DNA of 64,000 nucleotides from JAHZKS01 sp047404135. GTDB lineage: Bacteria; Pseudomonadota; Alphaproteobacteria; Rickettsiales; JABSSG01. The position numbers and the translations under genes are program-made. Where the stretch lies: assembly GCA_047404135.1 (NCBI GenBank), contig JBDOIT010000002.1:62001-126000 (forward strand). The letters run 5' to 3'. A model generated the notes under the pieces. It did not search any database. It was not told the origin of the DNA and was given only the letters and a program-made list of their open reading frames with translations. Of the stretch, positions 45,991 to 54,501 are shown piece after piece. The first letter of the stretch is position 1. Each line of letters begins with the position of its first letter.

Positions 45991-46434
45991 CTAAATTAAA
46001 TGAGCGGAATCTATAGTGTCAAAATCCACTTCTAAATTGTTATTATCTTCTAATAACATAGTTATGTTATTACCTTCCGTTTCTACTATCGTACCTTTGA
46101 AGTTCCTACTACCTTCATGCAGGTCTTTTAATTTTAATTGTATCTTTCTATTCTCAAATCTTGTGAAATCCTTCAACCTAGTAAGTGGTCTATTAATTCC
46201 GGGAGAACTAACCTCAAGATTGTAGTGCTCTGAGATAAAATCTTCCACATCCATAATCGCAGAAATCACTCTACTTGCTTTAGAGCAATCTTCTACCGTT
46301 ACACCGCCAGATTTTGTATCTATCATAATCTGCAATGTTCTATCTTCAGATCGAAAATATTTTATCCTAACTATCTCATACCCCAAGTCATCCAAGGAAC
46401 CAGATATTGCATCTTCTATTTTTTCTTCAATCAT
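45991..46434 (-). CDS. rimP: Ribosome maturation factor RimP
   Basis: 147 residues from ATG 46434: MIEEKIEDAISGSLDDLGYE, the typical RimP start, then EDCSKASRVISAIMDVEDFI and VSSPGINRPLTRLKDFTRF. It helps assemble the 30S subunit. The frame is open upstream to an ATG at 46524, but that start lies inside the promoter and the added residues would be encoded by the leader terminator, so it is rejected. First gene of the seven-gene translation and RNA operon. Confidence 0.93.
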   Translation of the reverse strand: MIEEKIEDAISGSLDDLGYEIVRIKYFRSEDRTLQIMIDTKSGGVTVEDCSKASRVISAIMDVEDFISEHYNLEVSSPGINRPLTRLKDFTRFENRKIQLKLKDLHEGSRNFKGTIVETEGNNITMLLEDNNNLEVDFDTIDSAHLI

Positions 46435-46449
46435 TCTAAAAATTCTATT

Positions 46450-46473
46450 AAAAAAGGCGGGACAAAACCCACC
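46450..46473 (-). terminator. Intrinsic terminator in the rimP-nusA-infB leader
   Basis: On the minus strand GGTGGG, loop TTTTGT, CCCGCC and then six T. It forms a six-pair GC-rich stem (one G-T) followed directly by a U-run. It lies about 16 bases behind the predicted transcription start and 16 bases ahead of the rimP ATG, so every operon transcript must pass it. Confidence 0.8.
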
Positions 46474-46495
46474 TTCAAAACCTCTAACTGGCTGC

Positions 46496-46524
46496 AGTAT
46501 ACTATAATACAACCTATTATTCAA
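46496..46524 (-). promoter_or_regulatory. Promoter of the rimP-nusA-infB operon
   Basis: Minus strand TTGAAT (46524-46519), 17-base spacer, TATACT (46501-46496). Transcription would start near 46489. A close sigma70 match with ideal spacing, in the short gap before the orphan gene's stop at 46558. Confidence 0.7.
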
Positions 46525-46557
46525 GCAGATAATCTCTTATTTCTTGAGCTCTCAACA

Positions 46558-47265
46558 TCATAAGTAGATTTCCTGGAAAGAATCAGAGTCGATTAATATA
46601 CCAGTAACAGAATCATCGTATATTTTCTCATGAGTAAATATATCCTCATGCAAATCATAAGCTCTAGCATCATTCCTCTCTAACGATTCCAACATCTCCT
46701 TAATAGACTCCTCTATTTCTTTCATTTCTTTCGTGGAGTTTACACCTCCTTTGCAATCAATAATAAACATGTCATTCTCTGCATCTATAGCAACAAACGA
46801 AGTATAGATACTTGAAGATTCTGAATACATATTCGCATTATTTCCCTTAGGAGCAGAGCTGTGTTTTTCTTCAGTAGAGTCTTCTGCCTCACAATCACCT
46901 GCTGCACTACCACCTTCGCTTGAAGATGCAATTTCTGTAGTCGAGTTTTCTTCACTTGGGCCGATTGACTCAATACCAGAATTACCTACTGATTGACTCA
47001 TGGCCCTTATACCACCTACCTCTGGTCCATATACCATTACAGATTGAATGTCCTCACTTCTATATGTATCTTCCCCACGCACAACACCTTCTGTCATCCG
47101 CACTACTGTTACTTCTTTATTAGGATAAGCAGCTATAGCACTTTCTAAATCTTTGAGGGGCACTTCAATACAAAGTAACTTCTCCTCCGCACCATACCTA
47201 ACAACCTTTCTACACCCGACATGATGTTCAGACATACTCCTAGACGATGCTTTACTTTTATCCAT
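46558..47265 (-). CDS. Orphan acidic protein with Ser/Glu-rich linker
   Basis: 235 residues, not recognised. A first folded-looking part (about 8-85, with KLLCIEVPLKDLESAIAAYP and VVRMTEGVVRGED) is joined by a Ser/Glu/Gly-rich disordered linker (about 90-150) to an acidic second part with the hydrophobic run YTSFVAIDAENDMFIIDC. No signal peptide or membrane span. GAGAAGGAG just before the ATG is a strong ribosome binding site, so it is expressed. Function unknown. Confidence 0.75.
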   Translation of the reverse strand: MDKSKASSRSMSEHHVGCRKVVRYGAEEKLLCIEVPLKDLESAIAAYPNKEVTVVRMTEGVVRGEDTYRSEDIQSVMVYGPEVGGIRAMSQSVGNSGIESIGPSEENSTTEIASSSEGGSAAGDCEAEDSTEEKHSSAPKGNNANMYSESSSIYTSFVAIDAENDMFIIDCKGGVNSTKEMKEIEESIKEMLESLERNDARAYDLHEDIFTHEKIYDDSVTGILIDSDSFQEIYL

Positions 47266-47308
47266 TACTCCTTCTCAATCTTAAATTTATATATAAGTGC
47301 ATTATGTA

Positions 47309-47323
47309 TGTTGTGTGACAACA
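47309..47323. promoter_or_regulatory. Inverted repeat upstream of the orphan gene
   Basis: A perfect six-base inverted repeat, TGTTGT-GTG-ACAACA, 44 bases upstream of the 47265 start codon. It might be an operator or a small hairpin. Its role is not known, and one such repeat can arise by chance. Confidence 0.25.
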
Positions 47324-47341
47324 ATCCAGAATAGATTAAAA

Positions 47342-47518
47342 ATGCAGTTAAATTATAATATTGAGGCAAGTGTATTGTTACAAAAAAACATCAAGCATTA
47401 CAAATGCTATGCATCTAAGCTATTACGAACCTCCACAGCATCTCAAGCAGAAAAAATATCTCGCCAACACACTCAGATAGTTTTCAGAAAAACACTAGGT
47501 GCCAACACTAGAGCATAA
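47342..47518 (+). CDS. Possible small basic ORF
   Basis: 58 codons starting MQLNYNIEASVLLQKNIKHY, basic, ending TLGANTRA. No clear Shine-Dalgarno sequence precedes the ATG, and its stop runs into the A-run of the rpsA terminator. It lies in the 312-base gap between the orphan gene and rpsA, which otherwise holds only that terminator and the upstream inverted repeat. It may be a chance frame. Confidence 0.25.
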   Translation: MQLNYNIEASVLLQKNIKHYKCYASKLLRTSTASQAEKISRQHTQIVFRKTLGANTRA

Positions 47519-47554
47519 AAAAAGCACGCGCAAGATGCAATCCCACGCGCGCTT
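47517..47554 (-). terminator. Intrinsic terminator of rpsA
   Basis: On the minus strand AAGCGCGCG, a 15-base loop and CGCGTGCTT, then a run of seven T (nine pairs with one mismatch). It starts 23 bases after the rpsA stop and separates rpsA from the orphan gene. Confidence 0.75.
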
Positions 47555-47577
47555 AAATCCCTAGACCAAAGCTCTTT

Positions 47578-49302
47578 TTATTTCTTATCTTTCACTTCAC
47601 TCATAGCATCACCAAGAATATCACCTAGGCTAGCTCCGCTACTTGCTGAACCATACTCTGCAACCTTCTTCCTCTGCTCATCTACTTCCAGAGCTTTGAT
47701 AGATAGAACAACTTGTCTATTCACTTTGTCCAACTTTACTACTTTAGTATCAACTCTATCACCCACAGCAAATCTTTCTGATCTTTGCTCTACTTTATCG
47801 CTAGATAGATCCGCTCTCTTTATGAAAGATGTAAGGCCTGAAGCAATCTCTACAGAAATACCGTCTGTTTCAATTGATTTAATGACACATGTTATAACCG
47901 CTCCTTTTTTCAGATCTTGGAATGACTCCTCAAAAGGATCTTTTTCTAATTGCTTAATACCAGCGTTCACGCGCTCTTTCTCAGTATCGATAGAAAGAAC
48001 AACGACATTAATCTCATCACCTTTCTTGTAACCTTTCAATAATTCTTCAGGCTTACCAACCCAAGATAGGTCATTTGCATGTACTAATGCGCTGATATTT
48101 TCGTCAAAGTTAATGAAAATACCGAAATCCACAACCTTCTCCACAGTACCCTTTATTGTTGTACCAACAGAGTATTTATCTTCTAATGATTTCCAGATAT
48201 TTTCTGTACATTGCTTAATGCCAAGACTGATCCTGTGTTTTTCAACGTCAATATCAAGAACCATGAATTCAATTTCCTGATCAAGCTCTACAAATTTTCT
48301 TGGAGATACATTTTGTCTCGTCCAACTAATTTCTGATACGTGAACAAGACCTTCAATTCCTGGCTCAAGCTCAACAAAGATACCATAATCAGTAATATTT
48401 GTTACTTTACCCTTCATTTTGGTACCAGATGGGTATCTGGCATCTAGGCCCTCCCAAGGGTTTTTATCAAGCTGCTTCATACCTAAAGAAATTCTTCCAG
48501 CATCTGAATCATATTTTATAATTTGAACCTTAACTTGCTGACCAACCGACAGTACCTCTGACGGGTGGTTGATTCTGGTCCATGAGATGTCAGTTACGTG
48601 AAGCAATCCATCTAGACTTCCAAGATCCAAGAATGCACCATAGTCTGTAATATTCTTCACAGTACCTTCCAGTACTTGGCCTACGCTAATCTTAGAAAGC
48701 ATCTCTTCTTTTGCTTCTGCACGAGACTCTTCAATAATTGCTCTACGGGAAACAACAACGTTACCTTGCTCCCTATCCATCTTTAATACGATGAAAGGTT
48801 GAACTAATCCTAAAAGGGGGGATATATCTTTGATAGGCTTCACATCTACCTGGCTACCTGGTAGGAATGCAATTACACCGCTCAAATCAACAGTTAGACC
48901 ACCTTTAATTCTACCGAAGATCACACCTTCAACTTGCTCGCCTTTTTTCATGGAAACCTCAAGCTTCTTCCATGAACTTTCTCTTACAGCCTTTTCTCTA
49001 CTTAGAACAACGCGGCCGTATCTATTTTCGTACGATTGTATATATACCTCAACAACATCACCAACTGTCAACTCAGCAATCTTACCATTTTGCACAAATT
49101 CTTTTAAAGGAATTCTACCTTCATCCTTGATACCAATATCAACGGTAACAACGTCGTTTGAAATATCTGTGATTGTCCCTGAAACTACAGAACCCTCAAC
49201 CTTTTCGTTTGTTTTGCTAAAATCACCAAAAAGTTCTGCAAAGTCTTCTCCAGTGCTAAAATCAGCGCCTTCAAGTTTGTTGTTGAATATTTTTCCGCCC
49301 AT
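47578..49302 (-). CDS. rpsA: Ribosomal protein S1
   Basis: 574 residues with six S1 repeats. Repeats 3-6 are easy to see by their GxFVxL-type lines such as ITDYGAFLDLGSLDGLLHV, ITDYGIFVELEPGIEGLVHV and VVDFGIFINFDENISALVHA. It brings mRNA to the 30S subunit. It has its own promoter inside the end of cmk, a structured leader and a downstream terminator. Confidence 0.97.
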   Translation of the reverse strand: MGGKIFNNKLEGADFSTGEDFAELFGDFSKTNEKVEGSVVSGTITDISNDVVTVDIGIKDEGRIPLKEFVQNGKIAELTVGDVVEVYIQSYENRYGRVVLSREKAVRESSWKKLEVSMKKGEQVEGVIFGRIKGGLTVDLSGVIAFLPGSQVDVKPIKDISPLLGLVQPFIVLKMDREQGNVVVSRRAIIEESRAEAKEEMLSKISVGQVLEGTVKNITDYGAFLDLGSLDGLLHVTDISWTRINHPSEVLSVGQQVKVQIIKYDSDAGRISLGMKQLDKNPWEGLDARYPSGTKMKGKVTNITDYGIFVELEPGIEGLVHVSEISWTRQNVSPRKFVELDQEIEFMVLDIDVEKHRISLGIKQCTENIWKSLEDKYSVGTTIKGTVEKVVDFGIFINFDENISALVHANDLSWVGKPEELLKGYKKGDEINVVVLSIDTEKERVNAGIKQLEKDPFEESFQDLKKGAVITCVIKSIETDGISVEIASGLTSFIKRADLSSDKVEQRSERFAVGDRVDTKVVKLDKVNRQVVLSIKALEVDEQRKKVAEYGSASSGASLGDILGDAMSEVKDKK

Positions 49303-49330
49303 ATTATCGCCTTTATACCTGTGTTTTGTA

Positions 49331-49344
49331 GTACCCGAAGGTAC
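49331..49344 (-). promoter_or_regulatory. UUCG hairpin in the rpsA leader
   Basis: On the minus strand GTACC-TTCG-GGTAC: a five-pair stem closed by a C(UUCG)G tetraloop, 28 bases before the rpsA ATG. A second GGTAC (49363-49359) just upstream can pair with the same GTACC, giving an alternative hairpin. It is not followed by a T-run, so it is not a simple terminator. S1 represses its own translation in other bacteria, so a leader role is plausible. Confidence 0.5.
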
Positions 49345-49368
49345 GGTTGTTAAAAAAAGTACCTGAAA

Positions 49369-49396
49369 GTTATATCTTTTATTAACGGTTTGTCAA
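49369..49396 (-). promoter_or_regulatory. Promoter for rpsA
   Basis: Minus strand TTGACA (49396-49391), 16-base spacer, TATAAC (49374-49369). The -35 box is perfect and lies in the last codons of cmk. Transcription would start near 49362. Confidence 0.7.
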
Positions 49397-50026
49397 TTTT
49401 TTTTCTACAAGACCTATAGTTTGCATAACCATTTGATCTATATTTAATGCATCTGTATTTAGCAAATAAGCCCCTTCCGGACGTCTTAGTGGAGAACATT
49501 CTCTCTCTGAATCTCTTTTGTCACGCTCTTTCAAATCTCTATATACATCCTCAAAGCTAGGCTTTGCTCCACTTTTCACTAATTCTTTATACCTCCTTTC
49601 TGCTCTGATTTTTGGGTCTGCAGTAAGGTATATTTTAACATCCGCCTCTGGACATATCTTAGTGCCTATATCCCTACCCTCAACAATAGAAAATTCCCTT
49701 TGTGCAATCCAATTTCTTTGGAATTCATTGAGTAATTTACGAAGTTCTAATTTTTTAGCAATAACAGAAGACATTTTGGAGATTTCATCAGGCTTCAACT
49801 GATCATCATGTATATTTTTCCCCAGGCATTCTCCAGCAATTTCGAGCAGCTTTGAATTCGAGATATCGCTTCCTTCTCCGTGTTCCAAGCAAGCTCTAGC
49901 AACACCTCTATATAAATTTCCAGTTGGAAGGTATTCGCATTTGAAATGATCGGCTAACATCTTAGAAAGAGTGCCCTTTCCTGCTCCTGAAACCCCATCT
50001 ATTGAAACCGTAAATCTTTTACTCAC
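49382..50026 (-). CDS. cmk: Cytidylate kinase
   Basis: 214 residues. Walker A GVSGAGKG (11-18), VEGRDIGTKICPEADVKIYL and the DKRDSERECSPLRRPEGAYL region are conserved. It phosphorylates CMP and dCMP. The order cmk-rpsA is common in Proteobacteria. It starts 4 bases after the RNase E/G gene. Confidence 0.96.
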   Translation of the reverse strand: MSKRFTVSIDGVSGAGKGTLSKMLADHFKCEYLPTGNLYRGVARACLEHGEGSDISNSKLLEIAGECLGKNIHDDQLKPDEISKMSSVIAKKLELRKLLNEFQRNWIAQREFSIVEGRDIGTKICPEADVKIYLTADPKIRAERRYKELVKSGAKPSFEDVYRDLKERDKRDSERECSPLRRPEGAYLLNTDALNIDQMVMQTIGLVEKKLTNR

Positions 50027-50030
50027 TATC

Positions 50031-51962
50031 CTAGTCTTTTGAATCTGACAATGCTGGTGCCGACTCCTCTTTAGGGTTCTTTTTAGGCTTTCTACGACCC
50101 CTACTTGAAGGTTTCTTCACAGCTTTATCATCTTGAGCAACAGGGTTGTGCTCCTCTATCTTAGTAGAGTCCACGTTCTTTTTAGTAGAGCTCTCATCCT
50201 TTTTGATGGATTCATTATCTCGCGCATTATAAGAGTCAGGTTTTTTGTTTTTTCTAAACCTTCTTTCCTTCTTATGATTTTGAGAAGACCTCCTATCTTT
50301 CCTACCCGGCTTGTTTTCAGGCCCATTAAACTCAATAACTTCAACAGCAAAACCATCTAAACTCATCTTTCTATCTTCGTGAAATATAATGGACACAGAA
50401 TTCTTATTCTCTACATCCTTCACATCTTCACGCTTGTGATTCAGTATATAGAATACAGTTTCAGAGGATGCAAAGATATTGACCTTAGAGGTTTTATCTG
50501 TAATCTCTCCTGATACTGTTTTGAGGATTGTGTTGGCATTAGAATTATGTGACCTCACAACTCCCTTGCCGTTACAATGCTGACAAAGAATAGTATTAGC
50601 CTCCAAGAAATTGGGTTTTAGCCTTTGCCTGGAAACCTCTAACAAGCCCAAACTACTAATGCTTCCTACTTGAACTTTTGCCTTATCTTTATAGAGAAGA
50701 TCTTTTAAAACTTTTTCTACAAGCCTCTTATTCTTTGTTTCCATCATATCGATGAAATCAATGACTATAATCCCCGATAGATCTCTCAATCTAATCTGCC
50801 TTACTACTTCCCTCGCTGCGTCCACATTTGTATTAACAGCCATCTTCTCAATATTTTTATCACCGGTAGATTTACCAGAATTCACATCAATAGCTATAAG
50901 AGCTTCAGTCGGGTTAATCACTATATAAGCACCGGATTCCGTATATGCCACAGGGTTGTATAAACTTAGTATTTGCTCATCAATCTTATATTTATTAAAA
51001 ATCGGCACTTTATCCTGATAAGGAATAATGTTTATTTCGTCCTCAGAAGACATATTCTTTACTACATCCTTCATCTCTTGAAAAGCATCCTTCCCATCAA
51101 TTACAATACTGTCTACCGAGTTATCATATAGATCTCTAATAACGCGCTTGAATACACTATCTTCAGAATGAATAAATGCAGGAGCATTAGATACAAGAGT
51201 CTTCTCTCTTATATTATTCCATAATTTTACCAGATAGTTATAATCTTTCTCGATATTATCTTTGCTTCTACCCATCCCTATAGTTCGTATAATAACGCCC
51301 ACAGGGTTTGCTTCGCTGACTTCCTCTACGATTGCTTTTAATCTGCGACGCTCCTCTGTATCTTCAATTTTCTTAGATACACCACCTTTGGATCCACTAT
51401 TAGGCATAATCACACAGCATCTACCAGCAAGAGATATATAAGTAGTAAACGCAGCACCCTTGTTGCCTCTTTCCTCTTTGATGGCTTGAACTAGAAGTAT
51501 TTGATTACGCTTAATAACTTCTTGTATCTTATACTTATCTACGTTTTTCTTTTTGATTACTTCAATGTCTTGCTCATCAGAGCTTTGATCTTCCGTATAT
51601 CCATCTTCAAGAATCTCATCAACCACTACATCTAAGTCTAGCTTACCTGAATCTCCTTTTTCTTCTGCCTTTATCTCTTCCTCAAAAACCTCTGCTGAAT
51701 CTTCTTTATATTTGGATGGGATATCGTAATAATCCGAATGAATCTCAGCGAATGGCACAAAACCATTCCTTTCACCACCATAGTCAACAAAAGCAGCTTG
51801 CAGGGATGGTTCAACCCTTGTCACTTTAGCAAGGTATATATTACCCTTGATCATTTTTTTGGAGTTTGTGGTAGAGTCTAGATCTACCAGCTTGTTTTTA
51901 TCAACAACCGCTATTTGAGCACTTTCTGCATAAGAAGCGTCAATTAGTATTTTTTTACTCAT
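50031..51962 (-). CDS. rne: Ribonuclease E/G family
   Basis: 643 residues from ATG 51962 (MSKKILIDASYAESAQIAVV), preceded by GGGA; an ATG at 51974 adds four residues. The S1 domain with an insert rich in acidic residues (about 35-170), the 5'-sensor/RNase H-like region, DNase-like catalytic core (GIIVIDFIDMMETKNKR), and the zinc link LCQHCNGKG are present. The C-terminal 110 residues are a basic, Lys/Arg/Ser-rich tail in place of a long degradosome scaffold. It makes the first cuts in mRNA decay and processes rRNA. Confidence 0.93.
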   Translation of the reverse strand: MSKKILIDASYAESAQIAVVDKNKLVDLDSTTNSKKMIKGNIYLAKVTRVEPSLQAAFVDYGGERNGFVPFAEIHSDYYDIPSKYKEDSAEVFEEEIKAEEKGDSGKLDLDVVVDEILEDGYTEDQSSDEQDIEVIKKKNVDKYKIQEVIKRNQILLVQAIKEERGNKGAAFTTYISLAGRCCVIMPNSGSKGGVSKKIEDTEERRRLKAIVEEVSEANPVGVIIRTIGMGRSKDNIEKDYNYLVKLWNNIREKTLVSNAPAFIHSEDSVFKRVIRDLYDNSVDSIVIDGKDAFQEMKDVVKNMSSEDEINIIPYQDKVPIFNKYKIDEQILSLYNPVAYTESGAYIVINPTEALIAIDVNSGKSTGDKNIEKMAVNTNVDAAREVVRQIRLRDLSGIIVIDFIDMMETKNKRLVEKVLKDLLYKDKAKVQVGSISSLGLLEVSRQRLKPNFLEANTILCQHCNGKGVVRSHNSNANTILKTVSGEITDKTSKVNIFASSETVFYILNHKREDVKDVENKNSVSIIFHEDRKMSLDGFAVEVIEFNGPENKPGRKDRRSSQNHKKERRFRKNKKPDSYNARDNESIKKDESSTKKNVDSTKIEEHNPVAQDDKAVKKPSSRGRRKPKKNPKEESAPALSDSKD

Positions 51963-52258
51963 AATATTTCCCACTTACTGAGGCAAGTAGACAATATCCT
52001 TAGGAACAACAAGGAGAACAGAATTCATGATAGAAAATTTGGGGCGAGATACACCAACCCGACTTCTTAAAAAAAACACTTATAATGCTCATAAAACTCC
52101 TTATTCTTCTAACAATATTTGACTACAAAGCCAACTTTAATAATTTCTCATCCTGCATTATACACTATACCCCTCCAATATTCTACTATATTTTCATTTT
52201 ATATTTTGCTATTGTCTTGCAGGAATACTTTTCTTTATTGGCAATTAACTGCGTGTTT

Positions 52259-53116
52259 ATGACAGATATCGACTCAAAAAACAGACTCTCTGATGCGTCG
52301 GATTGGTTTAAAAATCTAAAAAACTTAATATGCAAAGAATTCGAATGTATTGAGCGAGAATTTTCAGAGCAATACCGAGGCAAAGAGCCCGGATCCTTTA
52401 AAACCAGTGCATGGAACTACAAACAAGGATCCGGTGGTGGAGAAATAAACTTGATGAATGGACGAGTTTTCGAAAAAGTTGGAGTTGTAATCTCAAAAAT
52501 TACAGATGGTAAATTCACTCCAGAACTTAGAGACCAAATCCCCGGAACAGAGAATAAGAATGGATTTCAGTCATGCGGAATCTCCTTAGTTTCACATATG
52601 CATTCCCCTCTAGTACCAGCTGTACATATGAATACTAGGTTCATTAAAACTGGGAAAGAGTGGTTTGGAGGAGGTGCAGACTTAAACCCAGCAGAAGAAA
52701 ACAAATCTGATACAGTTTTTTTTCATAAGAATTTCAAAGAAATGTGCAATTTATACGATAAAAATTACTACCCAAAATTCAAATCCTGGTGTGATGAATA
52801 TTTTTTTATAAAGCACAGAAACGAACCAAGGGGAGTTGGGGGGATATTTTATGACTATCTTGACACCTACGATTTTGAAAAAACATTCAACTTCACACAA
52901 GATGTAGGAAAAACATTCTTAAAAACATATTCTGCAATAGTCAGGAAGCATATGAATAAACAATGGACAGCAGATCAGAAAAAAGTTCAACTATTCAAAA
53001 GAGGTAGATATGCAGAATTCAACCTTCTATACGATAGAGGAACAAAATTCGGACTATTAAGTGGAGGAAATCCTGACTCTATATTCATTTCAATGCCCCC
53101 TATGGCAAGCTGGTAA
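52259..53116 (+). CDS. hemF: Oxygen-dependent coproporphyrinogen III oxidase
   Basis: 285 residues from ATG 52259. CGISLVSHMHSPLVPAVHMN, FGGGADLNP, KHRNEPRGVGGIFYDYL and FNLLYDRGTKFGLLSGG are the HemF motifs. It oxidises coproporphyrinogen III with O2 in heme synthesis. The frame is open back to 52085, but that hydrophobic extension does not belong to the family. ALAS (hemA) at the right edge is the first step of the same pathway. Confidence 0.95.
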   Translation: MTDIDSKNRLSDASDWFKNLKNLICKEFECIEREFSEQYRGKEPGSFKTSAWNYKQGSGGGEINLMNGRVFEKVGVVISKITDGKFTPELRDQIPGTENKNGFQSCGISLVSHMHSPLVPAVHMNTRFIKTGKEWFGGGADLNPAEENKSDTVFFHKNFKEMCNLYDKNYYPKFKSWCDEYFFIKHRNEPRGVGGIFYDYLDTYDFEKTFNFTQDVGKTFLKTYSAIVRKHMNKQWTADQKKVQLFKRGRYAEFNLLYDRGTKFGLLSGGNPDSIFISMPPMASW

Positions 53117-53120
53117 TAAT

Positions 53121-53828
53121 ATGGAAACACCAGAAGAATACCCTGAACACATAGCAATAATAATGGATGGAAATGGAAGGTGGGCAAAATCAAAGAAGCT
53201 CCCTGTTGCCATGGGGCACAAGAAAGGCGCTGAATCTGCTAGAAAAATTATCACTGCAGCTCAAAAAAAAGGGATACGATATCTGACCTTATATGCCTTT
53301 TCTTCAGAAAACTGGAATAGACCACAAAAGGAAATAGACAACTTAATGAAGCTACTTGAGTATTATTTACGTACAGAAAAAAAGTCCTTAGACAAAAGCA
53401 ATATCAAGATACGTGTCATAGGTAATTTAGAAAAAATACCGGCGTCTTTAAGAAGTAGCGTCAAGGAAGCCAAGAAAAAAACATCCTCTAACACAGGGAT
53501 GTCACTAATTATTGCTCTAAGCTATGGCGGAAGGCAAGAAATAGTTGATGCAACCAAAAGCATACTCTTAGCTCAGAAAAAGGGAGAACTCTCCATAGAA
53601 GATATCAACGAAAAAACCTTTACTTCATTTTTATATACAGCTAAGATTCCTGATCCTGACTTACTTATTAGAACAAGCGGAGAGCTTAGAATTAGCAATT
53701 TTTTATTATGGCAGTCCGCTTACACAGAATTTTACTTCACACCAGTGAGCTGGCCTGACTTTAAAGAAGAAAACTTCGAAGATGCACTTTCGCACTTCAA
53801 ATTAAGAAAAAGGAACTATGGCAAATAA
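53121..53828 (+). CDS. uppS: Undecaprenyl diphosphate synthase
   Basis: 235 residues from ATG 53121. IAIIMDGNGRWAKSKKLPVA with catalytic D16, LTLYAFSSENWNRP and LLIRTSGELRISNFLLWQSA are intact. It builds the C55 lipid carrier for peptidoglycan and other cell-wall sugars. The start follows the hemF stop by 4 bases; an upstream TTG at 53061 overlaps hemF and is rejected. Confidence 0.96.
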   Translation: METPEEYPEHIAIIMDGNGRWAKSKKLPVAMGHKKGAESARKIITAAQKKGIRYLTLYAFSSENWNRPQKEIDNLMKLLEYYLRTEKKSLDKSNIKIRVIGNLEKIPASLRSSVKEAKKKTSSNTGMSLIIALSYGGRQEIVDATKSILLAQKKGELSIEDINEKTFTSFLYTAKIPDPDLLIRTSGELRISNFLLWQSAYTEFYFTPVSWPDFKEENFEDALSHFKLRKRNYGK

Positions 53829-54501
53829 AACATTCTTTAATATAGACTTATTTACAAGAATACTAACTTCTCTAATACTGGGGCCAATAGTTCTGCTGAT
53901 AGCATATGAAGGAGGATTAGCGCTAAAATTTGCCATCTTATTAGTTGCGACCTTAATGTCCTTTGAGTGGAATAAAATTACAGCAAAGTCTGGTTCATCG
54001 AAACACCCGGCTTTATGGAAAATAATTGGGATGTTTTATATAGCAATACCATGCACCGCAATTCTATTCATCTCCGAGCAAACACATGGAAATAAAATAC
54101 TAATATGGCTATTACTAACCGTATGGTCAGCTGATACATCCGCTTTCTTCTCAGGAAAATTAATAGGCGGACCTAAACTTGCACCAAAAATTAGTCCCAA
54201 TAAAACTTGGGCAGGGTTTTTAAGCAGCGTCTCTCTTTCTTATTTTGTTGGCCTACAATCCGTACACTTCCTAGACCCACAACACCCACGTATATTAATT
54301 GCACTTACCATGACTCTAACCGTCTATGCGCAAATTGGAGACTTAGTAGAGTCTTGGATAAAAAGAAGATTTTCTACAAAAGATTCAGGGAGAGCAATTC
54401 CAGGGCACGGAGGCATCTTGGACAGAGTAGATGGGATAGTCTTAACAGCACCTAAAGTTGCTTTCGTTGTATTCTATTATAATGTATTCTTCCAACAATG
54501 A
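53818..54501 (+). CDS. cdsA: Phosphatidate cytidylyltransferase
   Basis: 227 residues, at the short end for the family, mostly membrane spans. The CDP-diglyceride synthase signature is present: SPNKTWAGFLSS, GDLVESWIKRR and DSGRAIPGHGGILDRVDGI. It makes CDP-diacylglycerol. It overlaps uppS by 11 bases and dxr by 4. Confidence 0.94.
   Translation: MANKTFFNIDLFTRILTSLILGPIVLLIAYEGGLALKFAILLVATLMSFEWNKITAKSGSSKHPALWKIIGMFYIAIPCTAILFISEQTHGNKILIWLLLTVWSADTSAFFSGKLIGGPKLAPKISPNKTWAGFLSSVSLSYFVGLQSVHFLDPQHPRILIALTMTLTVYAQIGDLVESWIKRRFSTKDSGRAIPGHGGILDRVDGIVLTAPKVAFVVFYYNVFFQQ

Noticed and set aside
46435..46524. Longer rimP start giving 30 extra residues
   Set aside because: The ATG lies in the -35 box of the operon promoter and the extra residues would be encoded by the leader terminator.
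52085..52258. Longer hemF start with a hydrophobic extension
   Set aside because: The family begins near 52259. The extension is AT-rich upstream DNA that happens to stay open.
53061..53120. uppS start at TTG 53061
   Set aside because: It would lie inside hemF; ATG 53121 gives the standard N-terminus directly before the IAIIMDGNGRW motif.
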